Source: a virus
Length of the DNA stretch: 48,106 nt
Direction: 5' to 3' (one strand)
IMG/VR virus record: IMGVR_UViG_3300020394_001068
Span: 1-48,106 of that record
In this document: positions 30,128 to 38,499 of the stretch, one piece after another
Numbering within the stretch: position 1 is the first letter of the stretch
How the letters are laid out: every line of letters begins with the position of its first letter
Made by a program: the position numbers and the translations under genes
Notes under the pieces: model-generated
The model's input: the letters and a program-made list of their open reading frames with translations, nothing else
Databases searched by the model: none
What the model was told of the DNA's origin: nothing

Positions 30128-31313
30128 ATGGGCAAATCCTTTATTAACTGGTGATTTAGGTAAACCGAGATACAGAGGTGCCAAAGGTGGACGTGCATCT
30201 GGTAAATCTCATTTTTTTGCAGAAATGATTATAGAACGGATGTTAAGTTATCCTGACTCAAAAATTATTTGTATTCGAGAAGTACAAAAATCACTAGAAT
30301 TTTCATCAAAACAATTATTACATGATAAAATAGAAGCACTTAATGTTGGTCATTATTTTGAAATACAAAAAACAAGAATTACCTGTGTGCTTGGCACTGG
30401 AGTAATTATTTTTCAAGGCATGCAAGATCATACAGCAGAAAGTGTAAAATCGCTTGAAGGTTTTGATGTTGCTTGGATTGAAGAAGCTCAATCATTATCA
30501 ACGAGATCATTAGAATTGCTTGATCCAACACTAAGAAAAGAAGGTTCTGAAATTTGGTGTAGCTGGAACCCAAACAAAGAAGACGATCCAGTAGAACAAT
30601 TATTCAAAGATAATAATAATGCTGTTTTGGTTCATGTTAACTACATGGACAATCCTTTTGTTACAGAAGCAACAAAAGAAATGGCTGATAGGATACGAGG
30701 TCAAAATCCAATAAAATATAATCATATTTGGCTTGGCGATTATATGCGTGAGGTAGAAGGTGCTCTTTGGAATGCAGATGATATTCAAAAATGTAGGATT
30801 GAAGCAGATCAAGTTCCAGAATTAGAAAGAATTGTTGTAGCAATTGACCCTGCGGTAACTGGTAAAGCCACGTCTGATGAAACAGGTATTGTGGTTGCAG
30901 GAAGATCAGGTAAAAATAAGTATTATATACTTGAAGATTGTAGTTTGCGCGGATCACCAGATCAATGGATTCGTAGATCAATTTTAAAATATCACGAATA
31001 TCAAGCAGACCGAATTATTGCAGAAGTAAACAATGGTGGCGATTTGGTAGAAAATCTGTTAAGAAATACAGATAGGAATGTTTCGTTTAGATCAGTTCGT
31101 GCAACAAGAGGGAAAATGCTTCGTGCAGAACCAATCGCAGCGTTATATGAAAGTGAGCAAGTATTTCATGCGGGAAAATTTACAGAGCTTGAAGAACAGA
31201 TGATTTTTTACAATGGTTCTGGTAACATATCTCCCGATAGATTAGATGCCTTAGTGTGGGCTATTACAGAACTATCGCAAGTAAGCGGTTCACCAGTTTG
31301 GAGAATATCATAA
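30099..31313 (+). CDS. terL: terminase large subunit
   Basis: Starts with TTG at 30099 inside the small-subunit gene; no good ATG is nearer. 404 aa. Walker A is GGRASGKS (residues 30-37), Walker B is near VAWIEEA (~125-131), and the RNase H-like nuclease has AIDPAVTGKATSDETG (~248) and the C-terminal DRLDALVWA. It pumps DNA into the prohead and cuts it. The length and PBSX-like arrangement are normal. It abuts the portal gene with a TAATG overlap. Confidence 0.93.
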   Translation: MSTLQIQTPRWANPLLTGDLGKPRYRGAKGGRASGKSHFFAEMIIERMLSYPDSKIICIREVQKSLEFSSKQLLHDKIEALNVGHYFEIQKTRITCVLGTGVIIFQGMQDHTAESVKSLEGFDVAWIEEAQSLSTRSLELLDPTLRKEGSEIWCSWNPNKEDDPVEQLFKDNNNAVLVHVNYMDNPFVTEATKEMADRIRGQNPIKYNHIWLGDYMREVEGALWNADDIQKCRIEADQVPELERIVVAIDPAVTGKATSDETGIVVAGRSGKNKYYILEDCSLRGSPDQWIRRSILKYHEYQADRIIAEVNNGGDLVENLLRNTDRNVSFRSVRATRGKMLRAEPIAALYESEQVFHAGKFTELEEQMIFYNGSGNISPDRLDALVWAITELSQVSGSPVWRIS

Positions 31314-33589
31314 TGGGCATTGTTGATAATTTAAAAAATCTTTTTGCAAATAATTTACAATTTAAAGAAGCACCAAAAGTTTATATGGCAGGTCATACCT
31401 TGTATGCGCATAATCGTAGAGACGGATACAAAAGTTATGCAAAAGAAGGCTACTTAGAAAATGCAATTGTGTATCGGTGTGTAAATGAAATAGCAAATGG
31501 TGCAGCAACTATTCCAATGAAAGTATTCAATGGTGAGACTGAACTTGATAATCACCCACTTATTTCTCTGTTACAAAGACCAAACCCAACGCAAGCTGGA
31601 ATTGAATATTTTCAATCGCTTTACTCTTATCTTCTGCTATCTGGAAACAGCTATGCTCTTGCAAGTGCAGTTAATCAAGTTCCGACAGAACTTTATTTAT
31701 TACGTCCCGATAGAATAGAAATAGAACCAAGTGATACATCTATTCCAAAATCTTATAAATATAAGTTAAATGGGCAAGTTGCAGCACGATACGAAGCTGA
31801 TCCAGTAACAGGTCAATCTGAGGTAAAACATTTTAAAACATTTAATCCTTTAGATGATTATTTAGGATGTTCTCCGTTGATGGCTGCTGCTGTTGATCTA
31901 GACCAACATAACATGATTGCTAAACATAATATTGGCTTGTTGGTAAATGGTGCAAGACCTTCAGGTGCAATCGTATTTAAACCAAAAGATGATATGGGTA
32001 ATACAGCTATGTTGTCTGATGGACAGAGAGAACAAATTTCAAGAGACCTTGAGCAACGATTTGTTGGTACAAAAAATGCAGGTAGACCAGTTTTATTAGA
32101 AGGTGATTTTGATTGGAAAGAAATGGCAATGTCACCAAAAGATATGGATTTCTTACAAAATAAAAATATGGCTGCAAAAGATATTGCTCTTTGTTTTGGT
32201 GTTCCATCACAATTGATTGGTATTCCCGATAGTCAAACTTATGCAAATGTTCAAGAAGCAAGACTTGCATTATATGAGGAGACAATCATTCCGTTAGCAC
32301 GAAGAATAATGAGCGATATGAATGAATGGCTCTCCCCAAGTTTTGGTGAGGAAATAAATATTCAATACGATTTTGAGAATGTACCTGCAATGACAGAAAG
32401 ACGTAGACGCATTTACGAAAATGTTACGGCTGCTGTTCGTGAGGGTATTATTAGCCGTAACGAGGCTAGAGAGCGATTGGGTCTTGGACCCATAACAGGT
32501 GGTGATGAAGTATATATTGCTGCCAACTTATTTCCGTTAGGAGGACCAGATGTTGCAGAAGATAAAGGCGTTGATCCAGAAGTTGCTGGGAAAGAAGCCT
32601 ATGGTGAAGAAAAAAGAGAAATCCGTAAAGACCACTTCACAACCGAAGAAGAAGCCACAGAAAGGGCGGAAGAAATAGGTTGTGTTGGTACTCATACAAT
32701 TGACGATAATGGAACAACCATTTACATGCCTTGCCGAACTCACGCGGCATACGAAGATGCAATAGATGAGTATTCTAAATATTATCACGATGATGATGAT
32801 GAGGATGATAAAAGAAAAAAACCAAAGCGCAAAAAGCCTAAACGCAAAGACGAAGAAGACGATTACGAAGAAAAAGCAGAAAGTGATGTAGACACAAGAC
32901 CAACAGCAGCAATGGCAATAAATGCAACAAGAGGGTTAGAGCTTCGTAGAAAGTTCAATCGTGGTGGTACCATGGTTGGCGTTCAAAGGGCAAGCAGCCT
33001 TAAAAATCGAGAAAGGTTAAGCCCACGAAGTGTTAGACGAATGCATTCATTTTTTTCTAGACATGAAGTTGATAAACAAGCAGAAGGTTTTAATCGAGGC
33101 GAAAAAGGTTATCCTAGTGCAGGTTTGATAGCATGGTTGCTGTGGGGTGGTGACGAAGGTCAGTCGTGGGCAAGACGAAAGACAGCTGAATTAGATAAAG
33201 CTCGTGATAAACAACTTGAATTAGAAGATCATATCACCGCAGCATATATTGAAACAAAAGCACCGATTTCTGAGGCTGTTAAAAAAGGTTTGGCAAAAAA
33301 GGTAAAAGATCATAACGAAAAACATGGTGATAAAAAAGGTAAACGTGTTACGCAGAGAATGTTAGAAGCTGTGTTTCGTAGAGGTGTGGGTGCCTACAAT
33401 ACCAATCCATCTTCTGTAAGGCCAAGTGTTCGAAGTTCAGATCAATGGGCTTATGCGCGGGTCAATGCATTTTTATTTGCTGTACGCAGAGGAAGATTTA
33501 GAAGTGGTAAATTCGACCTTGATTTGTTGCCTTCTGGTCACCCATTAAAAAGTAATGCTAAAAAGACAATGCAAATCGCAGCCGAATAG
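31313..33589 (+). CDS. HK97-type portal protein with a large multidomain C-terminal extension
   Basis: ATG 31313 overlaps the terminase stop. Residues 1-~415 are a standard HK97-family portal (YSYLLLSGNSYALA, DFDWKEMAMSPKDMDFL, ALCFGVPSQLIGIPDSQTYANVQEA). The remaining ~340 residues are extra. They comprise a small domain ending in GCVGTH and YMPCRTH (~440-480), a Lys/Asp-rich linker (~492-522), a KFNRGG...RHEVDKQAEGF domain (~540-629) and a DUF5824-like C-terminal domain (GKRVTQRMLEAVFRRGVGAY to DLLPSGHPL, ~660-745). The total of 758 aa is far above the usual ~400-500. The added domains probably act in assembly or are cleaved off; inference. Confidence 0.88.
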   Translation: MGIVDNLKNLFANNLQFKEAPKVYMAGHTLYAHNRRDGYKSYAKEGYLENAIVYRCVNEIANGAATIPMKVFNGETELDNHPLISLLQRPNPTQAGIEYFQSLYSYLLLSGNSYALASAVNQVPTELYLLRPDRIEIEPSDTSIPKSYKYKLNGQVAARYEADPVTGQSEVKHFKTFNPLDDYLGCSPLMAAAVDLDQHNMIAKHNIGLLVNGARPSGAIVFKPKDDMGNTAMLSDGQREQISRDLEQRFVGTKNAGRPVLLEGDFDWKEMAMSPKDMDFLQNKNMAAKDIALCFGVPSQLIGIPDSQTYANVQEARLALYEETIIPLARRIMSDMNEWLSPSFGEEINIQYDFENVPAMTERRRRIYENVTAAVREGIISRNEARERLGLGPITGGDEVYIAANLFPLGGPDVAEDKGVDPEVAGKEAYGEEKREIRKDHFTTEEEATERAEEIGCVGTHTIDDNGTTIYMPCRTHAAYEDAIDEYSKYYHDDDDEDDKRKKPKRKKPKRKDEEDDYEEKAESDVDTRPTAAMAINATRGLELRRKFNRGGTMVGVQRASSLKNRERLSPRSVRRMHSFFSRHEVDKQAEGFNRGEKGYPSAGLIAWLLWGGDEGQSWARRKTAELDKARDKQLELEDHITAAYIETKAPISEAVKKGLAKKVKDHNEKHGDKKGKRVTQRMLEAVFRRGVGAYNTNPSSVRPSVRSSDQWAYARVNAFLFAVRRGRFRSGKFDLDLLPSGHPLKSNAKKTMQIAAE

Positions 33590-33598
33590 TACACTGAT

Positions 33599-33706
33599 TT
33601 AATTTAATATGCCACCAAAATATGCAATAAGCACAGGCATGTAAAAAACAAGCATTGTAAATGCTAGTATAATTGTAAAATTTGTGATAAAGATTATTAA
33701 ATTCAT
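33599..33706 (-). CDS. small hydrophobic membrane peptide, 35 aa
   Basis: A minus-strand ORF from ATG 33706 (GGAG 6-9 nt upstream; a 39-aa start at 33718 is an alternative) to TAA at 33599. The product is nearly all hydrophobic: NLIIFITNFTIILAFTMLVFYMPVLIAYFGG. It is a clear single transmembrane helix or hairpin. It lies downstream of two other leftward genes behind P6. Such micro-membrane proteins often modulate host membranes or superinfection, but no function can be assigned here. Confidence 0.5.
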   Translation of the reverse strand: MNLIIFITNFTIILAFTMLVFYMPVLIAYFGGILN

Positions 33707-33730
33707 AATACGCTCCATTTTATAAAACTG

Positions 33731-33761
33731 AGCCACCTATTGAACAAGGTGGCTTCTTTTT
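33731..33761 (+). terminator. bidirectional intrinsic terminator between portal and leftward genes
   Basis: AGCCACCT (33731-33738) pairs with AGGTGGCT (33747-33754), an 8-bp stem, followed on the plus strand by TCTTTTT. On the minus strand the same stem is followed by CAGTTTTATA. It overlaps the 3' end of the leftward gene at 33737. It could end the rightward packaging transcript and attenuate the leftward one before the small membrane gene. Confidence 0.7.
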
Positions 33762-34078
33762 AAAAGCCTTCTTAATCGTCTGCTTTTTTTGTAATTATCA
33801 ACCCTGTCAAGGTTGTCTTCAAAAGAATTGAATAAATCTGCAAGTTCTTTGTAAACAATATTGTAAGCAGTTAAGGGTCTTTGGTTTTTGATACAGTATA
33901 AAAGCATATCTTTTTCATCAAACGTATCATAATAAACACGATCGTATTCATCTTTTATCAAATACATCCCTTCTAAAATATTTTGATATTCTGGTTTAGA
34001 ATGTGATCGTTCTTTAATAATTTGCCATGCAGTAGAAAACGACATACGCCTTAGATGTGTATTAAATAAATTTAACAT
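33737..34078 (-). CDS. unknown early protein, 113 aa
   Basis: The ORF is open to 34159, but ATG 34078 with GGAGG 9-13 nt upstream, overlapping the stop of 34078-34419 (TAATG), is the likely start. The product is basic and helical: MLNLFNTHLRRMSFSTAWQIIKERSHSKPEYQNILEGMYLIKDEYDRVYYD, then ELADLFNSFEDNLDRVDNYKKSRRLRRLLKRS. It has no known domain. Its stop falls inside the terminator stem. Confidence 0.6.
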   Translation of the reverse strand: MLNLFNTHLRRMSFSTAWQIIKERSHSKPEYQNILEGMYLIKDEYDRVYYDTFDEKDMLLYCIKNQRPLTAYNIVYKELADLFNSFEDNLDRVDNYKKSRRLRRLLKRSHLVQ

Positions 34079-34419
34079 TACGCTGCCTCCTTTTTCAATA
34101 TATCGTTTGGAGATACTTTGATTGCTGATTCTAGAATGTGATCGCTGTATTGTTTGCATTCTAGGTTATCAAGTTCGGCAAGCCACTCGTCATATGTAAT
34201 AACTGTGGTTGGGAATTCTTTGTAATCAATTGTATTGCTGATGGTAATGGCTGCAACAAATGCAAAAGCATCTGCAGGACTATTTAAGTCGGATACAATG
34301 TAATCATCACCAAATTTAAATTTCCATTGGTGATTTCCGTCTGCATATTTACCAGACTCACAATGTGAACCATAATTTTCTAGTACTTGTGTTTTAACAA
34401 CATATTTTCTACTTAACAT
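34078..34419 (-). CDS. conserved phage protein (LENYGSH family)
   Basis: A 113-aa protein behind promoter P6 with a GAGAGGTTC leader. The start RKYVVKTQVLENYGSHCESGKYADGNHQWKFKFGDDYIV is a pattern that recurs in many unrelated phages as small early proteins. The second half is helical (FAFVAAITISNT, DEWLAELDNLECKQYSDHI). No biochemical role is known to me. It interrupts the head gene cluster, inserted between portal and head-morphogenesis genes in opposite orientation. Confidence 0.65.
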   Translation of the reverse strand: MLSRKYVVKTQVLENYGSHCESGKYADGNHQWKFKFGDDYIVSDLNSPADAFAFVAAITISNTIDYKEFPTTVITYDEWLAELDNLECKQYSDHILESAIKVSPNDILKKEAA

Positions 34420-34446
34420 TTTAGAACCTCTCTTTTTGATAAGTCT

Positions 34447-34488
34447 AAACTATCAAATATACATATGTTTGTCAATATAATATTTACA
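34447..34488 (-). promoter_or_regulatory. early promoter/operator P6
   Basis: Read leftward, TGTAAATATTATATTGACA (34488-34470), a 17-bp spacer and TAGTTT (34452-34447). The box is identical to P2 and P3. It drives the leftward block inside the head operon. A possible TATAAG -10 for the rightward head operon lies at 34523-34528. Confidence 0.8.
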
Positions 34489-34533
34489 AAAAAGTGTATT
34501 AGACGAGAAAAAAATACTATGTTATAAGGTGCT

Positions 34534-35316
34534 ATGGGTTTTCCTGTTTACATAAAATCTTCAAGACGCAGAATAAGTATTGCAAAAGAAGTTGCCGAGG
34601 TTAATAGGATACGTTTAGGTTATGAAAGAGGTCTTACAAAAAGATTTATTACATTATTCAGAAAAACAGCCAGACAAGCAGCACATGGTCATACCAACGG
34701 AGGTACTGTTTCGTCGTATACTGTTGAATTAGAAAATGAAGTTGGTGCTATTCTGAGGGCACATTATACCGATGTAATAAATCAATTTGGTGCCAGAGTA
34801 TTTGATGGTTATAAATTTGAAACACGGTTCGAAGTGTTAATAGACCAATTTTATCAACTTTTTGGTGCAGAAAAGGTGGTTTCAATTTCAAGAACAACAC
34901 GAAATTTGATTCGTGGTGCAATATTGAGAGCAGAAAAAGATGCACTTGGTGTAGATGAAACAGCAAAATTAATTGTAGAACGCACATCAGGATCAATCGG
35001 AAGATCAAGAGCAGCAACAATTGCAAGAACAGAAACGCATGCCGCAGCATCTTTTGCAACACACAAGGTTACAAACGAATTGCCATTACCACATAGAAAA
35101 CAATGGAGTTCTGTTAACGATGCAAGAACAAGAGACCATCACGCAGCAATGAATGGTGTTTCTGTCGGTCACGATGATGATTTCATTGTAAGGGTAAAAG
35201 GTACTGAATATCGTATGGCACACACACACGATCCACGCGGTGGTGCAATCAATAATATAAACTGTCGATGTGTTACATTATACATACCAGAAGAGGACGT
35301 TATTTTTAGGGATTAA
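34534..35316 (+). CDS. Mu-F-like head morphogenesis protein
   Basis: A 260-aa protein with the Phage_Mu_F C-terminal signature: TIARTETHAAASFATHKV, then WSSVNDARTRDHHAAMNGVSV and HTHDPRGGAINNINCRC near the end. The first 130 residues are helical. Proteins of this class (Mu gpF, SPP1 gp7) are minor head components made early in procapsid assembly, often ejected or located near the portal. It is normally adjacent to the portal gene; here the leftward block lies between them. Confidence 0.85.
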   Translation: MGFPVYIKSSRRRISIAKEVAEVNRIRLGYERGLTKRFITLFRKTARQAAHGHTNGGTVSSYTVELENEVGAILRAHYTDVINQFGARVFDGYKFETRFEVLIDQFYQLFGAEKVVSISRTTRNLIRGAILRAEKDALGVDETAKLIVERTSGSIGRSRAATIARTETHAAASFATHKVTNELPLPHRKQWSSVNDARTRDHHAAMNGVSVGHDDDFIVRVKGTEYRMAHTHDPRGGAINNINCRCVTLYIPEEDVIFRD

Positions 35317-35369
35317 CAAACTATTCAAAAACTTGTACAACTGTGTTAAATTAAAAAAAGAGGTTACGA

Positions 35370-36227
35370 ATGCCATTGCCAAAACCTAGATTGGGTGAAA
35401 GCAGAAACGATTTTATGGGAAGATGTCTACAAGACGATAAAATCGTATCGGAATTTGCAAGCAACAAACAGAGGTTTGCGGTTTGCAGCACACAATATGA
35501 GGGCAGTAAAATGACTGACGAAGTAATTGAAGAACAGTTTGAAGATTTAGAACAAACTGAACAGAAACTCGAGAATGGTACCTTAAATGTTTCGTTTGAC
35601 CTAAAAACGTATGGCGAAGACGAAGAAAAAGGTGTTTTTACTGGTTATGGCTCGATTTTTGGGAATAAAGACCTTGGAAACGACATTGTTTTAGAAGGGG
35701 CATTTGCACGATCTATTGGCAGAAAAGGTGCAAAATCAGTTAAATTTTTATATCAACATAAACAAGACGAGCCAATTGGTGTTTTTGACGAACTGAAAGA
35801 AGATGATAAAGGTTTACGTGTTAAAGGTCGTCTTGCAATGGGAACGCAAAGAGGTCGTGAAGTCTACGAATTAATGAAGATGGGCGCAATTGATGGATTA
35901 TCTATTGGGTACCGTGTAGATGAAAAAGGTTACGATTACGATAAGCGACGTAGGCGAAGAATGCTTAAGTCGGTCGATTTAATGGAGATTTCTGCAGTTA
36001 CTTTTCCGATGAACCCTCGCGCAAGGGTTGATGCGGTGAAAGGTGCAGAACGCACAGTAAGAGATTGGGAACAGTTCCTTCGGGATGAAGGAAGCCTTTC
36101 TCGAACTGAGGCAAAGGCGGCTGCAAGCGCAGTTTCCAAGGCACTTGAACAGCGGGATGCTGTTAAAGAAGAACAGCCTGAAGTTCTTGAAGCAATTGAT
36201 CGCTTCACAAACATCTTAAAATCTTAA
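35370..36227 (+). CDS. HK97-family prohead protease
   Basis: A 285-aa protein. Residues 1-45 (PLPKPRLGESRNDFMGRCLQDDKIVSEFASNKQRFAVCS) are an extra N-terminal module common in phage proteases of this type. The protease core runs from ~72 (VSFDLKTYGEDEEKGVFTGYGSIFGN), with catalytic His130 (FLYQHKQDEPIG) and Ser178 (IDGLSIGY), and VDLMEISAVTFPMNPRA closing the domain. The acidic, helical C-terminal tail could scaffold the capsid. It would cleave the delta domain of the major capsid protein encoded next. The start follows AAAGAGGTTACGA. Confidence 0.9.
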   Translation: MPLPKPRLGESRNDFMGRCLQDDKIVSEFASNKQRFAVCSTQYEGSKMTDEVIEEQFEDLEQTEQKLENGTLNVSFDLKTYGEDEEKGVFTGYGSIFGNKDLGNDIVLEGAFARSIGRKGAKSVKFLYQHKQDEPIGVFDELKEDDKGLRVKGRLAMGTQRGREVYELMKMGAIDGLSIGYRVDEKGYDYDKRRRRRMLKSVDLMEISAVTFPMNPRARVDAVKGAERTVRDWEQFLRDEGSLSRTEAKAAASAVSKALEQRDAVKEEQPEVLEAIDRFTNILKS

Positions 36228-36238
36228 CTCTACGAAAG

Positions 36239-37462
36239 GTGGAAAAAATGACAGAAGAAGTCAAAACTGCCGTAGACGCGATGGCGAGTGCCTTTGAAGA
36301 ATTTAAAAAGGTAAATGACGAGCGTTTGGCAGAAATTGAAAGCAAGGGGGAAGCAGACCCACTTGTTGAAGAAAAGCTTGCTAAGCTTGAAGGGGAAATG
36401 GACAAGTTTGAGACAATCAACCAGTCAATCACCCAACAACAAAAAAATGCAGAAGGCATGGAAGAAAAACTTGCTGAGATTGAAACAATGCTCAAGCGTC
36501 CTGCAAATGCAATGGATGCAAAAGACATTGATGTAAATCTAAAAGCTTGGGACACTTTTATGCGTAAAGGTGAAGATGGGCTTGATGAAATTGAAAAGAA
36601 AGCTTTGACAGTTGGTACCGCTGCAACTGCAGGTAATTTAGCACCTGCAGAGTATGTGGAAGAACTAATTAAGGTTATTACTGAAATTTCACCAGTTCGT
36701 TCTGTTGCTCGTATCCGTCAGACTTCAAATAAAGAAATTGAAGTACCAAGTAAAACTGCAACATTTGCAGCAGCTTGGACAGCGGAAACTGGTTCACGAT
36801 CAGAAACAACAGGCTATACTACTTCTTTGAATACAATACCAACTCATGAGCATTATGCACTTGTTGATATTAGTTCACAGTTATTAGAAGATAGTGTTTT
36901 CGATTTAGAAGCAGAAATGAATACTGAATTTGCAGAGCAATTTGCAAAGGCAGAAGGCGCAGCCTTTATTTCTGGTGATGGTTCTAACAAACCAACAGGT
37001 ATCGTGAATGGTTCTACTGTTTCATCAACAACAGCAGCAAACGCTGCATCAATTGTTGCAGATGATTTATTTGATCTGGTTCATGGCTTAAAATCAGAGT
37101 ACGCAAGGTCAGCAACATTTATGATGAACCGCGCTACACTTGGAGCAATCAGAAAGCTCAAAGACACCGCAGGTCAGTATTTGTTCCAAACTGGTTTTTC
37201 TGGTCAATCAGGTCTGCCAAACACAATTCTTGGGCATCCATATGTAGAGGCACCAGATGTTGCTGATATTGCTACAACTGCAAAATCAGTTATCTTTGGT
37301 GATTATCGCAGAGGGTATATGATTGTAGATCGTGTGGCACTTGCAGTATTACGTGATCCATTTAGCCAAGCTTCATCAGGTAATGTTCGTTACATTGCTA
37401 GAAGAAGGGTTGGTGGTGAAGTAGTTCTTGCAGAAGCAATGCGAGTGCTAGAGCATCCATAA
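36239..37462 (+). CDS. major capsid protein, HK97 fold
   Basis: A 407-aa protein. The first ~95 residues form an acidic coiled coil (delta/scaffold domain) likely removed by the protease, with the cleavage region near TVGTAATAGNL. The rest matches the HK97 capsid family: EYVEELIKVITEISPVRSVARI, SSQLLEDSVFDLEAEMNTEFAEQFAKAEGAAFISGDGSNKPTGI, then SATFMMNRATLGAIRKLKDTAGQYL and VIFGDYRRGYMIVDR. It forms the icosahedral shell. The short ribosome-binding site GAAAGGTGG precedes the start. A G/C hairpin follows the gene, probably modulating expression of downstream genes relative to the abundant capsid. Confidence 0.93.
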   Translation: MEKMTEEVKTAVDAMASAFEEFKKVNDERLAEIESKGEADPLVEEKLAKLEGEMDKFETINQSITQQQKNAEGMEEKLAEIETMLKRPANAMDAKDIDVNLKAWDTFMRKGEDGLDEIEKKALTVGTAATAGNLAPAEYVEELIKVITEISPVRSVARIRQTSNKEIEVPSKTATFAAAWTAETGSRSETTGYTTSLNTIPTHEHYALVDISSQLLEDSVFDLEAEMNTEFAEQFAKAEGAAFISGDGSNKPTGIVNGSTVSSTTAANAASIVADDLFDLVHGLKSEYARSATFMMNRATLGAIRKLKDTAGQYLFQTGFSGQSGLPNTILGHPYVEAPDVADIATTAKSVIFGDYRRGYMIVDRVALAVLRDPFSQASSGNVRYIARRRVGGEVVLAEAMRVLEHP

Positions 37463-37473
37463 GTTTATGGTTT

Positions 37474-37494
37474 GGGGGGCTTTGTCCCCCCTTT
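37474..37494 (+). terminator. hairpin downstream of the capsid gene
   Basis: GGGGGG-CTTTGT-CCCCCC (37474-37491) followed by TTT. Six G/C pairs with a short U-run suggest a partial terminator or an mRNA-stabilising structure that keeps capsid output above that of the following connector genes. It matches the hairpin at 18331-18346 in layout. Confidence 0.55.
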
Positions 37495-37510
37495 CTACTA
37501 GGAGGTAGAA

Positions 37511-37807
37511 ATGAAAATAATGATGATTAAAAATGCGGTAGGAGTTTCACGCTCAGACGGTGCGGAAACAATGACCTATGAAGCAAACAAAGAATACAAT
37601 TCTTCCGAAGCATGGCAAGAAAAAGTCTTTAAGTATTTTGTTGATAATGGTTTAGCAAACGAGATAGGTGGTAATGCTCCTGTTCCAGAAACAAAAACTG
37701 ATAAACCAAAACGTGCAAGAAACGAAAAAGGTCAATTGGTAGGTGATGATCCAACAACACCTGATGTCAACGAGGCTTGGGAAGGCGGTAAAGCACCAAA
37801 AAAATAA
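37511..37807 (+). CDS. unknown small head-region protein, 98 aa
   Basis: Lies between capsid and connector. The product starts MKIMMIKNAVGVSRSDGAETMTYEANKEYNSSEAWQEKVFKYFVDNGLANEI, a compact alpha/beta pattern, and has a Lys/Pro/Asp-rich tail (KTDKPKRARNEKGQLVGDDPTTPDVNEAW) likely disordered. Small proteins at this position are often head fibre or decoration proteins. The AGGAGG before the ATG is strong, consistent with abundant synthesis. Function inferred only from context. Confidence 0.65.
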   Translation: MKIMMIKNAVGVSRSDGAETMTYEANKEYNSSEAWQEKVFKYFVDNGLANEIGGNAPVPETKTDKPKRARNEKGQLVGDDPTTPDVNEAWEGGKAPKK

Positions 37808-37824
37808 ATAGGGAATGGTAGGCC

Positions 37825-38499
37825 ATGGCTGGATTAAAAGTAACAACAGAACCAACGATTGAGCCTATCAGTATCGAGGAGGCAAAAGAACACCTTCGAC
37901 TTGATGATGATGTAGATGATATTCCTGTAAAAACCTTTATAAAAGCATCACGACTTTGGGCAGAAAAATACACAGGACGTGCGTTCATAACAAGAACTGT
38001 ACAACAATATCTTGACAGTACAGCATCGGTCCTTGATCCTTTGTACGAAGGGATGCGGACAGGTATTGAGACAAGGGCATATTCCAATTATATTGAATTA
38101 GCGGCTTCTCCTGCAATAAGTGTAACAAGTATAAATTATTATAATGACTCAGATACACAATCTACTTGGGCAACATCAAATTATTATGTTGATACTGTTA
38201 CTGATTTGGGACGTGTTTATCTTAGGGATGGAGGAACATTTCCGACTGATCTTAGGGCTGCGAACGGTTTAGAGATAAATTACACGGCAGGTTACGGTGC
38301 TTCTAGAAGCGACATTCCTGACGATATTAGATTAGCAATGTTGCAATATATGACATTTGCTTATGAGCATAGGGGTGAACAAGAGGGTGGAACTCCTCCC
38401 ATGCCACCCAAAATTCTAAGCACGTTATTAAATCCATATAAGATTATACGATTAGGAGTTCATCCCTATGCCAATATTCTGAGGACAGGGATAAGCTGA
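37825..38499 (+). CDS. head-tail connector (gp6-like)
   Basis: A 224-aa protein with the HK97 gp6-like connector pattern: TEPTIEPISIEEAKEHLRLDDDVDDIPVKTFIKASRLWAEKYTGRAFITRTVQQYLD in the first 70 residues, then INYTAGYGASRSDIPDDIRLAMLQYMTFAYEHRGE in the C-terminal half. Connectors form a ring between the portal and the tail. The stop overlaps the next ATG by 1 nt (TGATG). Length is within the family's range. Confidence 0.85.
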   Translation: MAGLKVTTEPTIEPISIEEAKEHLRLDDDVDDIPVKTFIKASRLWAEKYTGRAFITRTVQQYLDSTASVLDPLYEGMRTGIETRAYSNYIELAASPAISVTSINYYNDSDTQSTWATSNYYVDTVTDLGRVYLRDGGTFPTDLRAANGLEINYTAGYGASRSDIPDDIRLAMLQYMTFAYEHRGEQEGGTPPMPPKILSTLLNPYKIIRLGVHPYANILRTGIS

